Assembly: GCA_937941095.1 (NCBI GenBank)
Contig: CALDYJ010000076.1
Location: 1-47,727, forward strand
Direction of reading: 5' to 3'
From: an uncultured Saprospiraceae bacterium
Lineage (GTDB): Bacteria; Bacteroidota; Bacteroidia; Chitinophagales; Saprospiraceae
DNA length: 47,727 nucleotides
This document shows, piece by piece, positions 18,368 to 26,078 of this stretch. The stretch's first letter is position 1; each line of letters begins with the position of its first letter. Below the pieces are notes generated by a model. The model saw only the letters and a list, made by a program, of their open reading frames with translations. It made no database searches and was not told the DNA's origin. Made by a program: the position numbers and the translations under genes.

Positions 18368-18403
18368 AAAAAGGCGTACAAGCTTGCTTGTTTAAGGCTT
18401 TTT
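18368..18403 (+). terminator. Possible second terminator after tRNA-Pro
   Basis: AAAAAG (18368-18373) pairs with CTTTTT (18398-18403), and ACAAGC (18378-18383) pairs with GCTTGT (18386-18391), with an imperfect middle. It ends in a T run and lies between the two repeat copies. Confidence 0.4.
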
Positions 18404-18476
18404 GATTTGCAAAATCTTGGCTTTAGCCGAAGCAAATATTGCATTTCCAGCAAAGGTGTAATTCGATTCACGAAGT

Positions 18477-18529
18477 AAATCCTGTCACCCCGACAAGCGT
18501 AGTATTTGTGCTGATGCAATCAGCAAATT
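18477..18529 (+). repeat. Direct repeat copy 2: detached tRNA-Pro 3' end plus hairpin
   Basis: 52 of 53 nt identical to 18306-18358, but with no tRNA 5' part in front of it. The preceding bases (ATTCGATTCACGAAGT) do not form a T arm with it, so it is not a tRNA. It abuts the histidine kinase fragment at 18530 with no gap. Confidence 0.9.
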
Positions 18530-18691
18530 AAAGTATTTGCACCTTTTAAGAAATTAATGGAGGATTTGGAAGGTAGTGGCATTGGTCTGTCTACCTGCAA
18601 AAAAATTGTTGAGTTGCATGATGGTAAAATTTGGCTTAGCTCTACATTTGGTATTGGGACTAGCATTCATTTTAGTATTTCTAAAAACTAG
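18530..18691 (+). pseudogene. C-terminal fragment of a histidine kinase gene
   Basis: 54 codons ending in TAG read as the end of a HATPase domain: KVFAPFKKLMEDLEGSGIGL, STCKKIVELHDGKIWLS, GTSIHFSISKN. It aligns along its whole length with the last part of the intact kinase at 18810-20126 (VPFKKL, GSGIGLATCKKIVELHKGKI). No start codon or upstream kinase sequence exists: the frame runs directly into the 53-bp repeat. The bases differ much more than the residues, so it is an old paralogue rather than a fresh duplicate. It lacks the His box and N box and cannot be a working kinase. Confidence 0.85.
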
Positions 18692-18809
18692 GAGACAAAA
18701 TAATTGACACTTCGATTAGATTAATTACCTATCGTTACTATCGATATTTTAAGGATTTGGCTTAGATTTTGAACTTAGATTATAGTTAATAAAAAACCCA
18801 ATAATCATT

Positions 18810-20126
18810 ATGGTTTTAGACTGGTTTTTACCAGAATCATCTAATGAATTAGAAGCTACAAAGGCTAAGGTAATGTCTAGGATTTTACTTAGCCTTTCTT
18901 TTGTCTTCTTAAGCCTTCTTCCTTTTAAAGGATCGATCAACTCTGATTTTCCTTTTGATTTGATGGCTACATGTTTTATTGGTTTCTCCATACTATTTAA
19001 GTATACGGGCTCAATAGTCTATCTCGGAAATGCACTTTGTTTTATAACTTATTTTTCATTCTTAAATTTGATTCCAAATACGGGAGGAATCTTTTCTGTT
19101 GACATGTTAAACCTGTTTTTTATTCCTTTAGCTGCTTTCACATTAATTGGGAAAAAATCTGGAATTTTCTGGGCAGGGTCGATCATTTTGACAATGATGT
19201 ATTTCTATTTTCAAACTGATGATTTGTCAAGGTCACAAATCTTTCAATTCCCAAAAGAATATTATTTATTTATGGGCATCGTTTACATAATAGTGCCTTG
19301 CGTCTTACAATATTTTTTGGTGAATGAAAATTCAAAAATGCTTAATAAAATTGCTAAAAATAAAGAAGACCTAGCTTTGGGAAATCAAAAACTTTTAAAA
19401 GCTAAAGAAGAACTAAAAGAAACAAATAAGGAATTAGAACGCTTTGCCTTTACAGTTTCTCATGATCTTAAACAACCTATTAATACCATTAGTAATTTTT
19501 CAAATCTCTTAGAAAAACAAATAGCCAATAAAACTCAATTAGAACAAACAGATCAGATTGTTCATTTTATTTCCGAAAGCGCTAATCGTATGGGCACTTT
19601 AGTGGATGAATTATTAGCATATGCAAGATCCTCCCATACAGATCTCGATTACCAAAGTGCTTCATTAACAAAAATATTAAATGAAGTATTAATAGATCTC
19701 GATGCCCAAATTAACAATGCAAACGGTTTCATTATTTCTGAGGAATTACCAAAGATGCAAGTGCTGCCAGTAATGATCCAACAATTATTTCAAAACATCA
19801 TTTCAAATGCACTTAAGTTTAAAAAACAAGCAGAAGATTTACAGCTGAAAATTACAGTAGATGAAAAGGAAGATAATTTTCTTTTCCATTTTTCAGATAA
19901 TGGTATTGGTGTAAAAGCCGAAAATGTGGAAAAGATGTTTGTACCTTTCAAAAAATTATCTCAAGAAGCGAAAGGCTCAGGAATAGGTTTAGCCACCTGT
20001 AAAAAAATAGTAGAACTTCATAAAGGCAAAATATGGGCTACATCGACATACGGTGCTGGTACTACCATTCATTTTACCATTGCTAAGAATTTAAGTGATA
20101 ATAATCCAGCAAGCACAGGTACCTAA
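18810..20126 (+). CDS. Membrane sensor histidine kinase
   Basis: 438 residues. Residues about 22-172 hold five or six membrane helices (ILLSLSFVFLSLLPF, LMATCFIGFSILFKY, YYLFMGIVYIIVPCVLQYFL). A coiled-coil linker covers about 175-212. HisKA carries the phospho-acceptor His218 in FAFTVSHDLKQPINTISNF. The HATPase domain shows the N box QLFQNIISNALKFKK, the G1 box FSDNGIG and the G2 box GSGIGLATCKKI. No receiver domain and no response regulator gene adjacent, so it is an orphan kinase whose partner lies elsewhere. The membrane part has no periplasmic sensor loop of any size, suggesting it senses the membrane or an intramembrane ligand. A paralogous C-terminal remnant lies just upstream. Confidence 0.92.
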   Translation: MVLDWFLPESSNELEATKAKVMSRILLSLSFVFLSLLPFKGSINSDFPFDLMATCFIGFSILFKYTGSIVYLGNALCFITYFSFLNLIPNTGGIFSVDMLNLFFIPLAAFTLIGKKSGIFWAGSIILTMMYFYFQTDDLSRSQIFQFPKEYYLFMGIVYIIVPCVLQYFLVNENSKMLNKIAKNKEDLALGNQKLLKAKEELKETNKELERFAFTVSHDLKQPINTISNFSNLLEKQIANKTQLEQTDQIVHFISESANRMGTLVDELLAYARSSHTDLDYQSASLTKILNEVLIDLDAQINNANGFIISEELPKMQVLPVMIQQLFQNIISNALKFKKQAEDLQLKITVDEKEDNFLFHFSDNGIGVKAENVEKMFVPFKKLSQEAKGSGIGLATCKKIVELHKGKIWATSTYGAGTTIHFTIAKNLSDNNPASTGT

Positions 20127-20187
20127 ACTATTTCATTCCTTTTATTAAAGTCCTTGATCAAAGCATCAAAATTCAACTTAAATCACA

Positions 20188-20195
20188 TATCTTTG
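20188..20195 (+). promoter_or_regulatory. Putative -7 element (TATCTTTG)
   Basis: Exact TAnnTTTG match 14 bp before the GTG start of the multiheme cytochrome gene. No good -33 TTTG at the usual spacing. Confidence 0.35.
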
Positions 20196-20209
20196 GATAA
20201 ACTTTTAAT

Positions 20210-22093
20210 GTGCTTAAAGCATTTATTTTTGTTTTACTAGCAGGGATTATTTTTTCATTAGTTCATTGCAGCCAAGAAAATCCTCTTCACAATAGGACAA
20301 GCTATTTAAATTTACAAGACTCCGTACAATACATGGGTGGCCAAACTTGTAGATCGTGTCATTCAGAAATTCATAATGATTTTATGCAGACAGGTATGGG
20401 AAAATCATTCCACCTAGCAAGTCAAGAGAAAACCGCAGCCTCTTACGGAGTTCATGATCTTGTTTATGATGAAAAATCAAATTTTTATTATAAGCCATAT
20501 TTTGAAAATGGAAGCATGTACATCAAGGAATTTCGATTATCTGGAAAAGACACCATTCACAGTAGAGTAGAAAAAATAGCTTACATTGTTGGATCTGGTC
20601 AACATACTAATTCTCACATATTAAATGAAAACGGATACATTTTTCAGGCGCCTATAACTTACTATACCCAAGATAAAAAATGGGATATGGCGCCAGGTTT
20701 TGAAGAAATAAATTTACGCTTCTCAAGAACTTTAGAAGCTGAGTGCCTGACTTGTCATAATCACTTCCCTAAAAAGGTAGAAGGTTCTTTCCATAAATTT
20801 GAAGAAATGCCTACTGGGATAGAGTGCGAAAGATGTCATGGACCAGGGGAAATTCATGTGAAAGAAAAACTTGCAGGAAAATTGGTTGATACAGCAAATT
20901 ATATTGACTATTCCATTGTAAATCCAAGAGACTTATCGAGAAATCTTCAGATGGATCTATGTCAAAGATGTCATTTGCAAGGGCTTTCAGTTTTAAATGA
21001 AGGCAAAAGTTTTTATGATTTTAAACCTGGAATGGAATTGTCTTCTGTATTTAATGTTTATTTACCACGGTACGAAAATAGCCATGACAAATTTATAATG
21101 GCTTCTCAAGCTGATCGTTTAAAGTTGAGCCCATGTTTTATGAATTCTCAAGAACTAACTTGTCTTTCTTGCCATCATCCGCACCACAGCATAGAAAAAA
21201 CAGATCAATCACAATATATAAATGCTTGCTTATCTTGTCATACTAAAGAAAAAAATTATTGTTCAATCCCAAAAGAAATCAGGCTAAAAGAAAGTGATAA
21301 TTGCATCTCTTGCCATATGCAAAAATCAGGGAGTACAGATATTCCTCATGTAGAAATTACTGATCATTTTATCTCTAAGCTTACTTCAAAAAAAGATGTT
21401 GTGATTAATAAAAAGTCGCAAAAGGACATTGCTAAATTTTTAGGTTTGGATATTTTAACGAAAAAAAATGCAAGTGATTTTGAAATGGCCAATGCATACA
21501 TTGCTATGCACGATAAATATGTCCAAGCAGAAGTGATCCTTGATTCAGCTTTGTACTATTTGAAAAAGATTAACAAGGAAGAAGAACATTACAAATCCTG
21601 GATTCATTATTATTTTGCTAAAGAAAACTATGATGACATAATAAGACTCGGTACTAAAGTAGGTTATGCTAACATAAAGGATCATTGGACTTTGTATAGA
21701 ATAGGAGAGGCTTTTTTAAAACATGAGGACTATGACAACGCTTTGCCTTTTTTATACAAGGCGACCCAATTACAACCTTATGATTTAGACTTTCAAGAAA
21801 AATTTGGAATGGCAAATCTTCAATTAGGTAGGTTAGAAACGGCAAGAGAAATTTTTGAATTTGTTTTAACTGAAAATCCTAAAAGAAAGGTTTCCCAAAA
21901 TAATTATGGTTTTTTATTATCCATAAGTAAAGAAATGGATAAAGCAGAACTTCATTACAGAAAAGCGATTGCTCTAGATCCTGATTATAAGCAAGCTTTG
22001 ATAAATTTAAATGATGTGCTTATCCAAAAGAAAGAAGTAAAAGAAAGTAAGTTAATTCTAAAGCGTATAGAAGCACTATCGAACTTAGATTAA
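20210..22093 (+). CDS. Seven-heme c-type cytochrome lipoprotein with TPR tail
   Basis: 627 residues, GTG start; the overlapping ATG two bases earlier is out of frame. The signal ends FSLVHC, giving lipid Cys20. Seven CXXCH heme sites are visible: CRSCH (47-51), CLTCH, CERCH, CQRCH, CLSCH, CLSCH and CISCH, all in the first ~390 residues, with extra His (HHPHHS) that may be distal ligands. The C-terminal ~200 residues form tetratricopeptide repeats (FLKHEDYDNALPFLYKATQL, MDKAELHYRKAIALDPDYKQ). This layout resembles cytochrome c554-like/doubled-CXXCH proteins of unknown role in Bacteroidota, Planctomycetes and Acidobacteria. Likely a periplasm- or surface-facing electron carrier or oxidoreductase. 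No cytochrome partner genes adjacent. Confidence 0.9.
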   Translation: MLKAFIFVLLAGIIFSLVHCSQENPLHNRTSYLNLQDSVQYMGGQTCRSCHSEIHNDFMQTGMGKSFHLASQEKTAASYGVHDLVYDEKSNFYYKPYFENGSMYIKEFRLSGKDTIHSRVEKIAYIVGSGQHTNSHILNENGYIFQAPITYYTQDKKWDMAPGFEEINLRFSRTLEAECLTCHNHFPKKVEGSFHKFEEMPTGIECERCHGPGEIHVKEKLAGKLVDTANYIDYSIVNPRDLSRNLQMDLCQRCHLQGLSVLNEGKSFYDFKPGMELSSVFNVYLPRYENSHDKFIMASQADRLKLSPCFMNSQELTCLSCHHPHHSIEKTDQSQYINACLSCHTKEKNYCSIPKEIRLKESDNCISCHMQKSGSTDIPHVEITDHFISKLTSKKDVVINKKSQKDIAKFLGLDILTKKNASDFEMANAYIAMHDKYVQAEVILDSALYYLKKINKEEEHYKSWIHYYFAKENYDDIIRLGTKVGYANIKDHWTLYRIGEAFLKHEDYDNALPFLYKATQLQPYDLDFQEKFGMANLQLGRLETAREIFEFVLTENPKRKVSQNNYGFLLSISKEMDKAELHYRKAIALDPDYKQALINLNDVLIQKKEVKESKLILKRIEALSNLD

Positions 22094-23748
22094 TCGATTA
22101 TAAATCTAGTGACTTTTTCGATTTCTGCATCTAATTCGTCATGTTCTTTTCTCATTCTATCTCTGTTCCAATTTAGTTCCTTGGCCATTAATTGTGCAAC
22201 ATGAACTCTAACCATTCTGATGCTGTCAATATCAAAATATATTCTTCCAGACCTTCTGATAAAAAAATCACAAAGGGTTTGAATGTTCTCATATTTTAAG
22301 CAATGATAAGTTTCGTTGATGGTCAGCCTTACTTCTGGATTAAAATGTTCAAAGGTGCCCATGAAAGGAATGTAACGACCTATCTTGCCATAGTTATGAA
22401 TGAGGTATTCTGCAAAATCTTCTGATAGGCCATTGAATTTCGAACTGTTTTTAGCATCAAAAAGTTTATCTTTATAGTCCATAAATATTTTAAAAGTTTC
22501 AACAGTAATGGGCAGCTTTTTTGTCTTTGTTGGAACCCTTTTTTTCTTTAAACGCTTTAAAATTTTATTCACAGTTCTTTTGGCGGCTACTCTATATTTT
22601 GCGATATGCACCCCTGAAACAATCATTAAGCCTGAAGAGGAAATTTCTACTTCATCTTTTTTTGGAAGCTTATATGGCGACTTTGATTGCTCATTTATAA
22701 TAGGGGTGAGGCCTGACCAACTAGAAACGATGTGATGTAATTTCATATCTACAAAAGGAAAGTATCTGTTACAAGCATTTAATAAATATTCTGCTTCACT
22801 AACTTTTATAGGAATATGTTCTTTGTTACCATCATATTTATAATCAATGCCTCCGATGTACGTAACTCTATTGCTTGGTACCCCTAAGACTCTTCTTCCA
22901 TCTTCTGCTTCTATATTTACAACTTGGTCAAGCTTAAATTTTCTAATAGGGATGACAACTTGCACATTTTTAGCAAAGGTTTGTTTTTTGACTGAGCTGA
23001 AATGATCTAATTTTTTGACCTCTTCATTCCAAACGCCGCAGGCAGCTACAACAACTTTTGCGCGAAGCTGAAAAGTTTCGTCCTTAAGTGTTTCTCTAAC
23101 ATTTACACCAATAATTTTTTTCCCATCATAAATAAAAGATGCTGCTTCCATATGATTAACAGCAAGTCCATTATATATTCTCGCAGCGGTTTTAATTAAT
23201 TCTATGCCTAGACGGGTATCATCCCCCATATATGCCCGATACATGGCAGCTCCAAGTAAGTCATCTTCTTCTAAGTATCTTTCCTGCCACATGGCTTTTT
23301 TGGGGTTCAGGATTTTGTATTTATTTAAGAAGAATATATTTGCAAAAAGATCGTAAAACCATAAGGCTCTTTTAATCTGTTTTTGATTCAAACTTCCATA
23401 AGTCGTAATTGGAATCATCATCTCTTTAGGAACAAAAAGATGTCTAGCTAATCTATGTATGATTTTTCTTTGCTTTCCAATTTTAAAGAGGTGCCTAAAA
23501 TCAATATCTTTCCAGGACTCAAGTGGACCATGGACAAATTTATTTGACTTTGATGAATTTCCAGATGAAAAATCATTTCGTTCTATAAGTAGGGCATTTA
23601 GTCCTCTTGAAACGGCATCCAGTAATATACTGGCTCCAGTTATACCACCACCAATTATAATTAGGTCGAAATTTTCTTTTTTAATTTTTTGAATGAGCTC
23701 ATCCCTATGCCGAGAATCCATATAATAAGCCCTCATCCTTTTTTTCAT
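22090..23748 (-). CDS. glpD: FAD-dependent glycerol-3-phosphate dehydrogenase/oxidase
   Basis: About 552 residues from the ATG at 23748; ATGs at 23736 and 23721 and a TTG at 23754 are also in frame, and the exact start is open. The FAD-binding Rossmann motif is clear (DLIIIGGGITGASILLDAVS, then GLNALLIERNDFSSGNSSKS). The middle holds VNHMEAASFIYDGKKIIGV and AKVVVAACGVWNEEV. The C-terminal GlpD cap domain follows (AEYLIHNYGKIG, DFFIRRSGRIYFD). It oxidises sn-glycerol-3-phosphate to dihydroxyacetone phosphate and passes electrons to quinone at the inner membrane. Its stop overlaps the convergent cytochrome gene by 4 bp. Confidence 0.9.
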   Translation of the reverse strand: MKKRMRAYYMDSRHRDELIQKIKKENFDLIIIGGGITGASILLDAVSRGLNALLIERNDFSSGNSSKSNKFVHGPLESWKDIDFRHLFKIGKQRKIIHRLARHLFVPKEMMIPITTYGSLNQKQIKRALWFYDLFANIFFLNKYKILNPKKAMWQERYLEEDDLLGAAMYRAYMGDDTRLGIELIKTAARIYNGLAVNHMEAASFIYDGKKIIGVNVRETLKDETFQLRAKVVVAACGVWNEEVKKLDHFSSVKKQTFAKNVQVVIPIRKFKLDQVVNIEAEDGRRVLGVPSNRVTYIGGIDYKYDGNKEHIPIKVSEAEYLLNACNRYFPFVDMKLHHIVSSWSGLTPIINEQSKSPYKLPKKDEVEISSSGLMIVSGVHIAKYRVAAKRTVNKILKRLKKKRVPTKTKKLPITVETFKIFMDYKDKLFDAKNSSKFNGLSEDFAEYLIHNYGKIGRYIPFMGTFEHFNPEVRLTINETYHCLKYENIQTLCDFFIRRSGRIYFDIDSIRMVRVHVAQLMAKELNWNRDRMRKEHDELDAEIEKVTRFIID

Positions 23749-23778
23749 ACCCAAGTATAAAAAGGAATAGTTAGTTAT

Positions 23779-24837
23779 TTACTTTTTTGAACTTAAATCT
23801 TCAACTTGTTCATTCAATTTATTGGTCATTTTCTGCTTGACCTCTGTCCATTTAGCAATTTTTTCCTTTACCATTTCTTTTTCTTCAGTAGGAGCCGCTT
23901 TGAGTTTTTTATTTAGTTCACTGAGCTTCTCATCGACAGTATCCAATGTTTCTTTCCTTTTTTCTATAGTTTCTGCTTCTTCTGCTTTGTCAAAAATGAT
24001 GTTTTCCGGAGATTCACTGATGACTATCTTATCTTGGTTTCTTTCTCTTTTTGGAATAAAAATAGTGTCCCCAACTTGTTTTTGATTCATGAAATTCGGA
24101 GATACAATTTCTATTTTTTCATCATGCAGCACATCAAGCATGGCAGCATTTAATCTTGATTTAGCGCTTAATACTGTTTTTATGTCATCGACTAAGCCAT
24201 AGACTTTATAGACTACAGAAAAATCGCCAAGTTCAGTAATTCGAACGAAGGCTTGACTTAAACCCGTTTTTTCAGCAGCTTTAACTAAAGCTTTTTCGAT
24301 TTTTAATCTGTTAACATCATAACCTAAAGAAACTACACCAGCTATGAATGTTCCGGAGGCTCTTGTAACTTTTACAGGATTTGTAGCAAGGTATAAGTTT
24401 GGTATAGTAGTTAAATCTCGATTTTCAGTTTGTATTTCTGTATGGAACAATCCTCTTTCAGTGATCCTCCCGAAAAATTCATTCACCTGAATAAAATCTC
24501 CTGGCTTAGAATTATTTATCGTTCTTAACATGATTCCGGCTAGGGCATTTCCCATAAAAGTCGCTGAGCTTAATGCCAACACTGCAGAAATAACAATTCC
24601 GATTAAACTTGTAATTTGACCTCTGATGTCATCAGGAAGTGGGAGTGCTAAGATTAATGCAATGACACCGATAGCTATAATTCCAAAAAGAATGATTGAT
24701 TTGATTATGCCCCAATCTGTCTTCCCTTTAGATTGTCTTTTTAAAAGAAGACTAGCCAAATAGAATACGGCGATAAAGAATAATAAGGTGAAAAATGACT
24801 GCTTAAAACTTAAAATTGTATCAATGATAGTATCCAT
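23779..24837 (-). CDS. MscS-family mechanosensitive ion channel
   Basis: 352 residues. Hydrophobic helices at about 12-32, 44-64 and 70-95 lead into the pore helix and the MscS beta domain: FMGNALAGIMLRTINNSKPG, DFIQVNEFFGRITERGLFH, TEIQTENRDLTTIPNLYLAT. Family knowledge: these open on membrane tension during osmotic downshock. After residue ~265 there is a strongly charged coiled-coil extension (KRKETLDTVDEKLSELNKKL and on) that canonical MscS lacks. Located 30 bp upstream of the glpD-like gene on the same strand, so perhaps co-transcribed with it; glycerol-phosphate metabolism and osmotic relief could be connected, but that is speculative. Confidence 0.92.
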   Translation of the reverse strand: MDTIIDTILSFKQSFFTLLFFIAVFYLASLLLKRQSKGKTDWGIIKSIILFGIIAIGVIALILALPLPDDIRGQITSLIGIVISAVLALSSATFMGNALAGIMLRTINNSKPGDFIQVNEFFGRITERGLFHTEIQTENRDLTTIPNLYLATNPVKVTRASGTFIAGVVSLGYDVNRLKIEKALVKAAEKTGLSQAFVRITELGDFSVVYKVYGLVDDIKTVLSAKSRLNAAMLDVLHDEKIEIVSPNFMNQKQVGDTIFIPKRERNQDKIVISESPENIIFDKAEEAETIEKRKETLDTVDEKLSELNKKLKAAPTEEKEMVKEKIAKWTEVKQKMTNKLNEQVEDLSSKK

Positions 24838-25008
24838 AATCAGTATTACGTTAAAAATCCTAAAGTGATTCTCTTCTGTATTAAGACTTATTCTTAATAA
24901 ATAGGTACATTTTTTAATGAATTTACTTCATTCCAAGGCTAATTTGGTATATTTAATTGTTTCTATCCACACTATGGGCAGTTTTTTTAATCATTAAGCA
25001 ATGAGCTT

Positions 25009-25275
25009 ATGGATGATGAACACCAAGATGCCTTAAAAAAAGAATTAATAAATAACCAAATTCCATTGGAATTGATGGAAGAAATAAACAATCTCAAGAA
25101 GCAAAACGCCACTGCTACCTATGAGTTGTTGAAAACTCAAAAGACCATCCAATCTTTCGAACAGAAATTAAAAGTACTTGAAGATAAAGTAGATAGTTTA
25201 AGCAACATAAATCCAATGTCAGAAGAAGATGATAAGGTTTTGTTTAAGCTGACCGAGCTTAAGCGATTTCTTTAA
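25009..25275 (+). CDS. Small acidic coiled-coil protein, unknown function
   Basis: 88 residues, ATG start. Residues 20-68 form a heptad-like coiled coil (MEEINNLKKQNATATYELLK, IQSFEQKLKVLEDKVDSL). No signal peptide, membrane helix or known motif. Its 3' end overlaps the convergent TauE-type gene by 17 bp. It could be a real small structural protein, but ORF length alone is weak evidence. Confidence 0.55.
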   Translation: MDDEHQDALKKELINNQIPLELMEEINNLKKQNATATYELLKTQKTIQSFEQKLKVLEDKVDSLSNINPMSEEDDKVLFKLTELKRFL

Positions 25276-26035
25276 TGACAATAATTATTGCTCCTATTGC
25301 AGTCATAACTAAGATCATTTTTCTATAAATTTGATCTTTAATTTTGTCTACTATTTTGATTCCTACAAACATCCCTAAAAGCACTAATGGTATCATGTAT
25401 AAATTTGCACTAAAACTCAGGAGATTAATTGTCTTCCATTGATAGATGTGAAATGGCAACTTAAATAAATTAATGATAAAAAATAACCAAGCTGTCGTTC
25501 CAATGAAAACATTCTTTGGAACCCTCATCGCTAAAAAGTATAAATTTGAAAAGGCTCCAGCTAAATTACCGATCATGGTTGTAAATCCTGCTGATAAACC
25601 CATGATAGAGGCAAACCATTGGTAATCTGGCACTCTAATGTCTTTTTTTTGCTCCCACCAGAACATAATGATAACTGTAGATAAAATAATAATGGCCATT
25701 CCTAGCTTAAAGGAACTTTCAGAAATGTTTTGACCTACATAAGCACCAATGATAACACCGATAATCATCCAAGGCAATAGCTTGAATAAATATTTCCATT
25801 CAGCATGTCTGTTGTAATAGATGACAGCACAAATATCTCCGGTTATAAGTAAAGGCATCAAGATGCCGGTTGAAGTTTTGCCTCCAAAAACTAATACTAA
25901 CAAGGTGACGATCAGTACAGTTATCCCTTTGATTCCTGATTTGGAGATGCCTAATAAAAATGCAGCAAGGAATGCTAATGCCCATTCTGACTGGTTTATT
26001 TGAAAATGTTCGCTGACAGTTTGAAAAGAAAACAT
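25259..26035 (-). CDS. TauE/SafE-family sulfite/anion exporter
   Basis: 258 residues with about eight membrane helices in two halves, as in the family (LAFLAAFLLGISKSGIKGIT at the start of half one, FASIMGLSAGFTTMIGNLAG at the start of half two). The Gly-rich turns near each half start are the family signature. These proteins export sulfite, sulfonates or related small organic anions across the inner membrane; substrate not determinable. Divergent from the gamma-glutamyltransferase-like gene, with only 43 bp between starts, so the two may share a control region. Confidence 0.9.
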   Translation of the reverse strand: MFSFQTVSEHFQINQSEWALAFLAAFLLGISKSGIKGITVLIVTLLVLVFGGKTSTGILMPLLITGDICAVIYYNRHAEWKYLFKLLPWMIIGVIIGAYVGQNISESSFKLGMAIIILSTVIIMFWWEQKKDIRVPDYQWFASIMGLSAGFTTMIGNLAGAFSNLYFLAMRVPKNVFIGTTAWLFFIINLFKLPFHIYQWKTINLLSFSANLYMIPLVLLGMFVGIKIVDKIKDQIYRKMILVMTAIGAIIIVIKEIA

Positions 26036-26078
26036 AAAATGGTTTTACTTTAGATGCTAAATTAGCAAATACTATTAG

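Noticed and set aside
18477..18529. Second copy of tRNA-Pro sequence as a tRNA pseudogene
   Set aside because: Only the 3' T arm and acceptor strand are present. It is better described as one half of a direct repeat.
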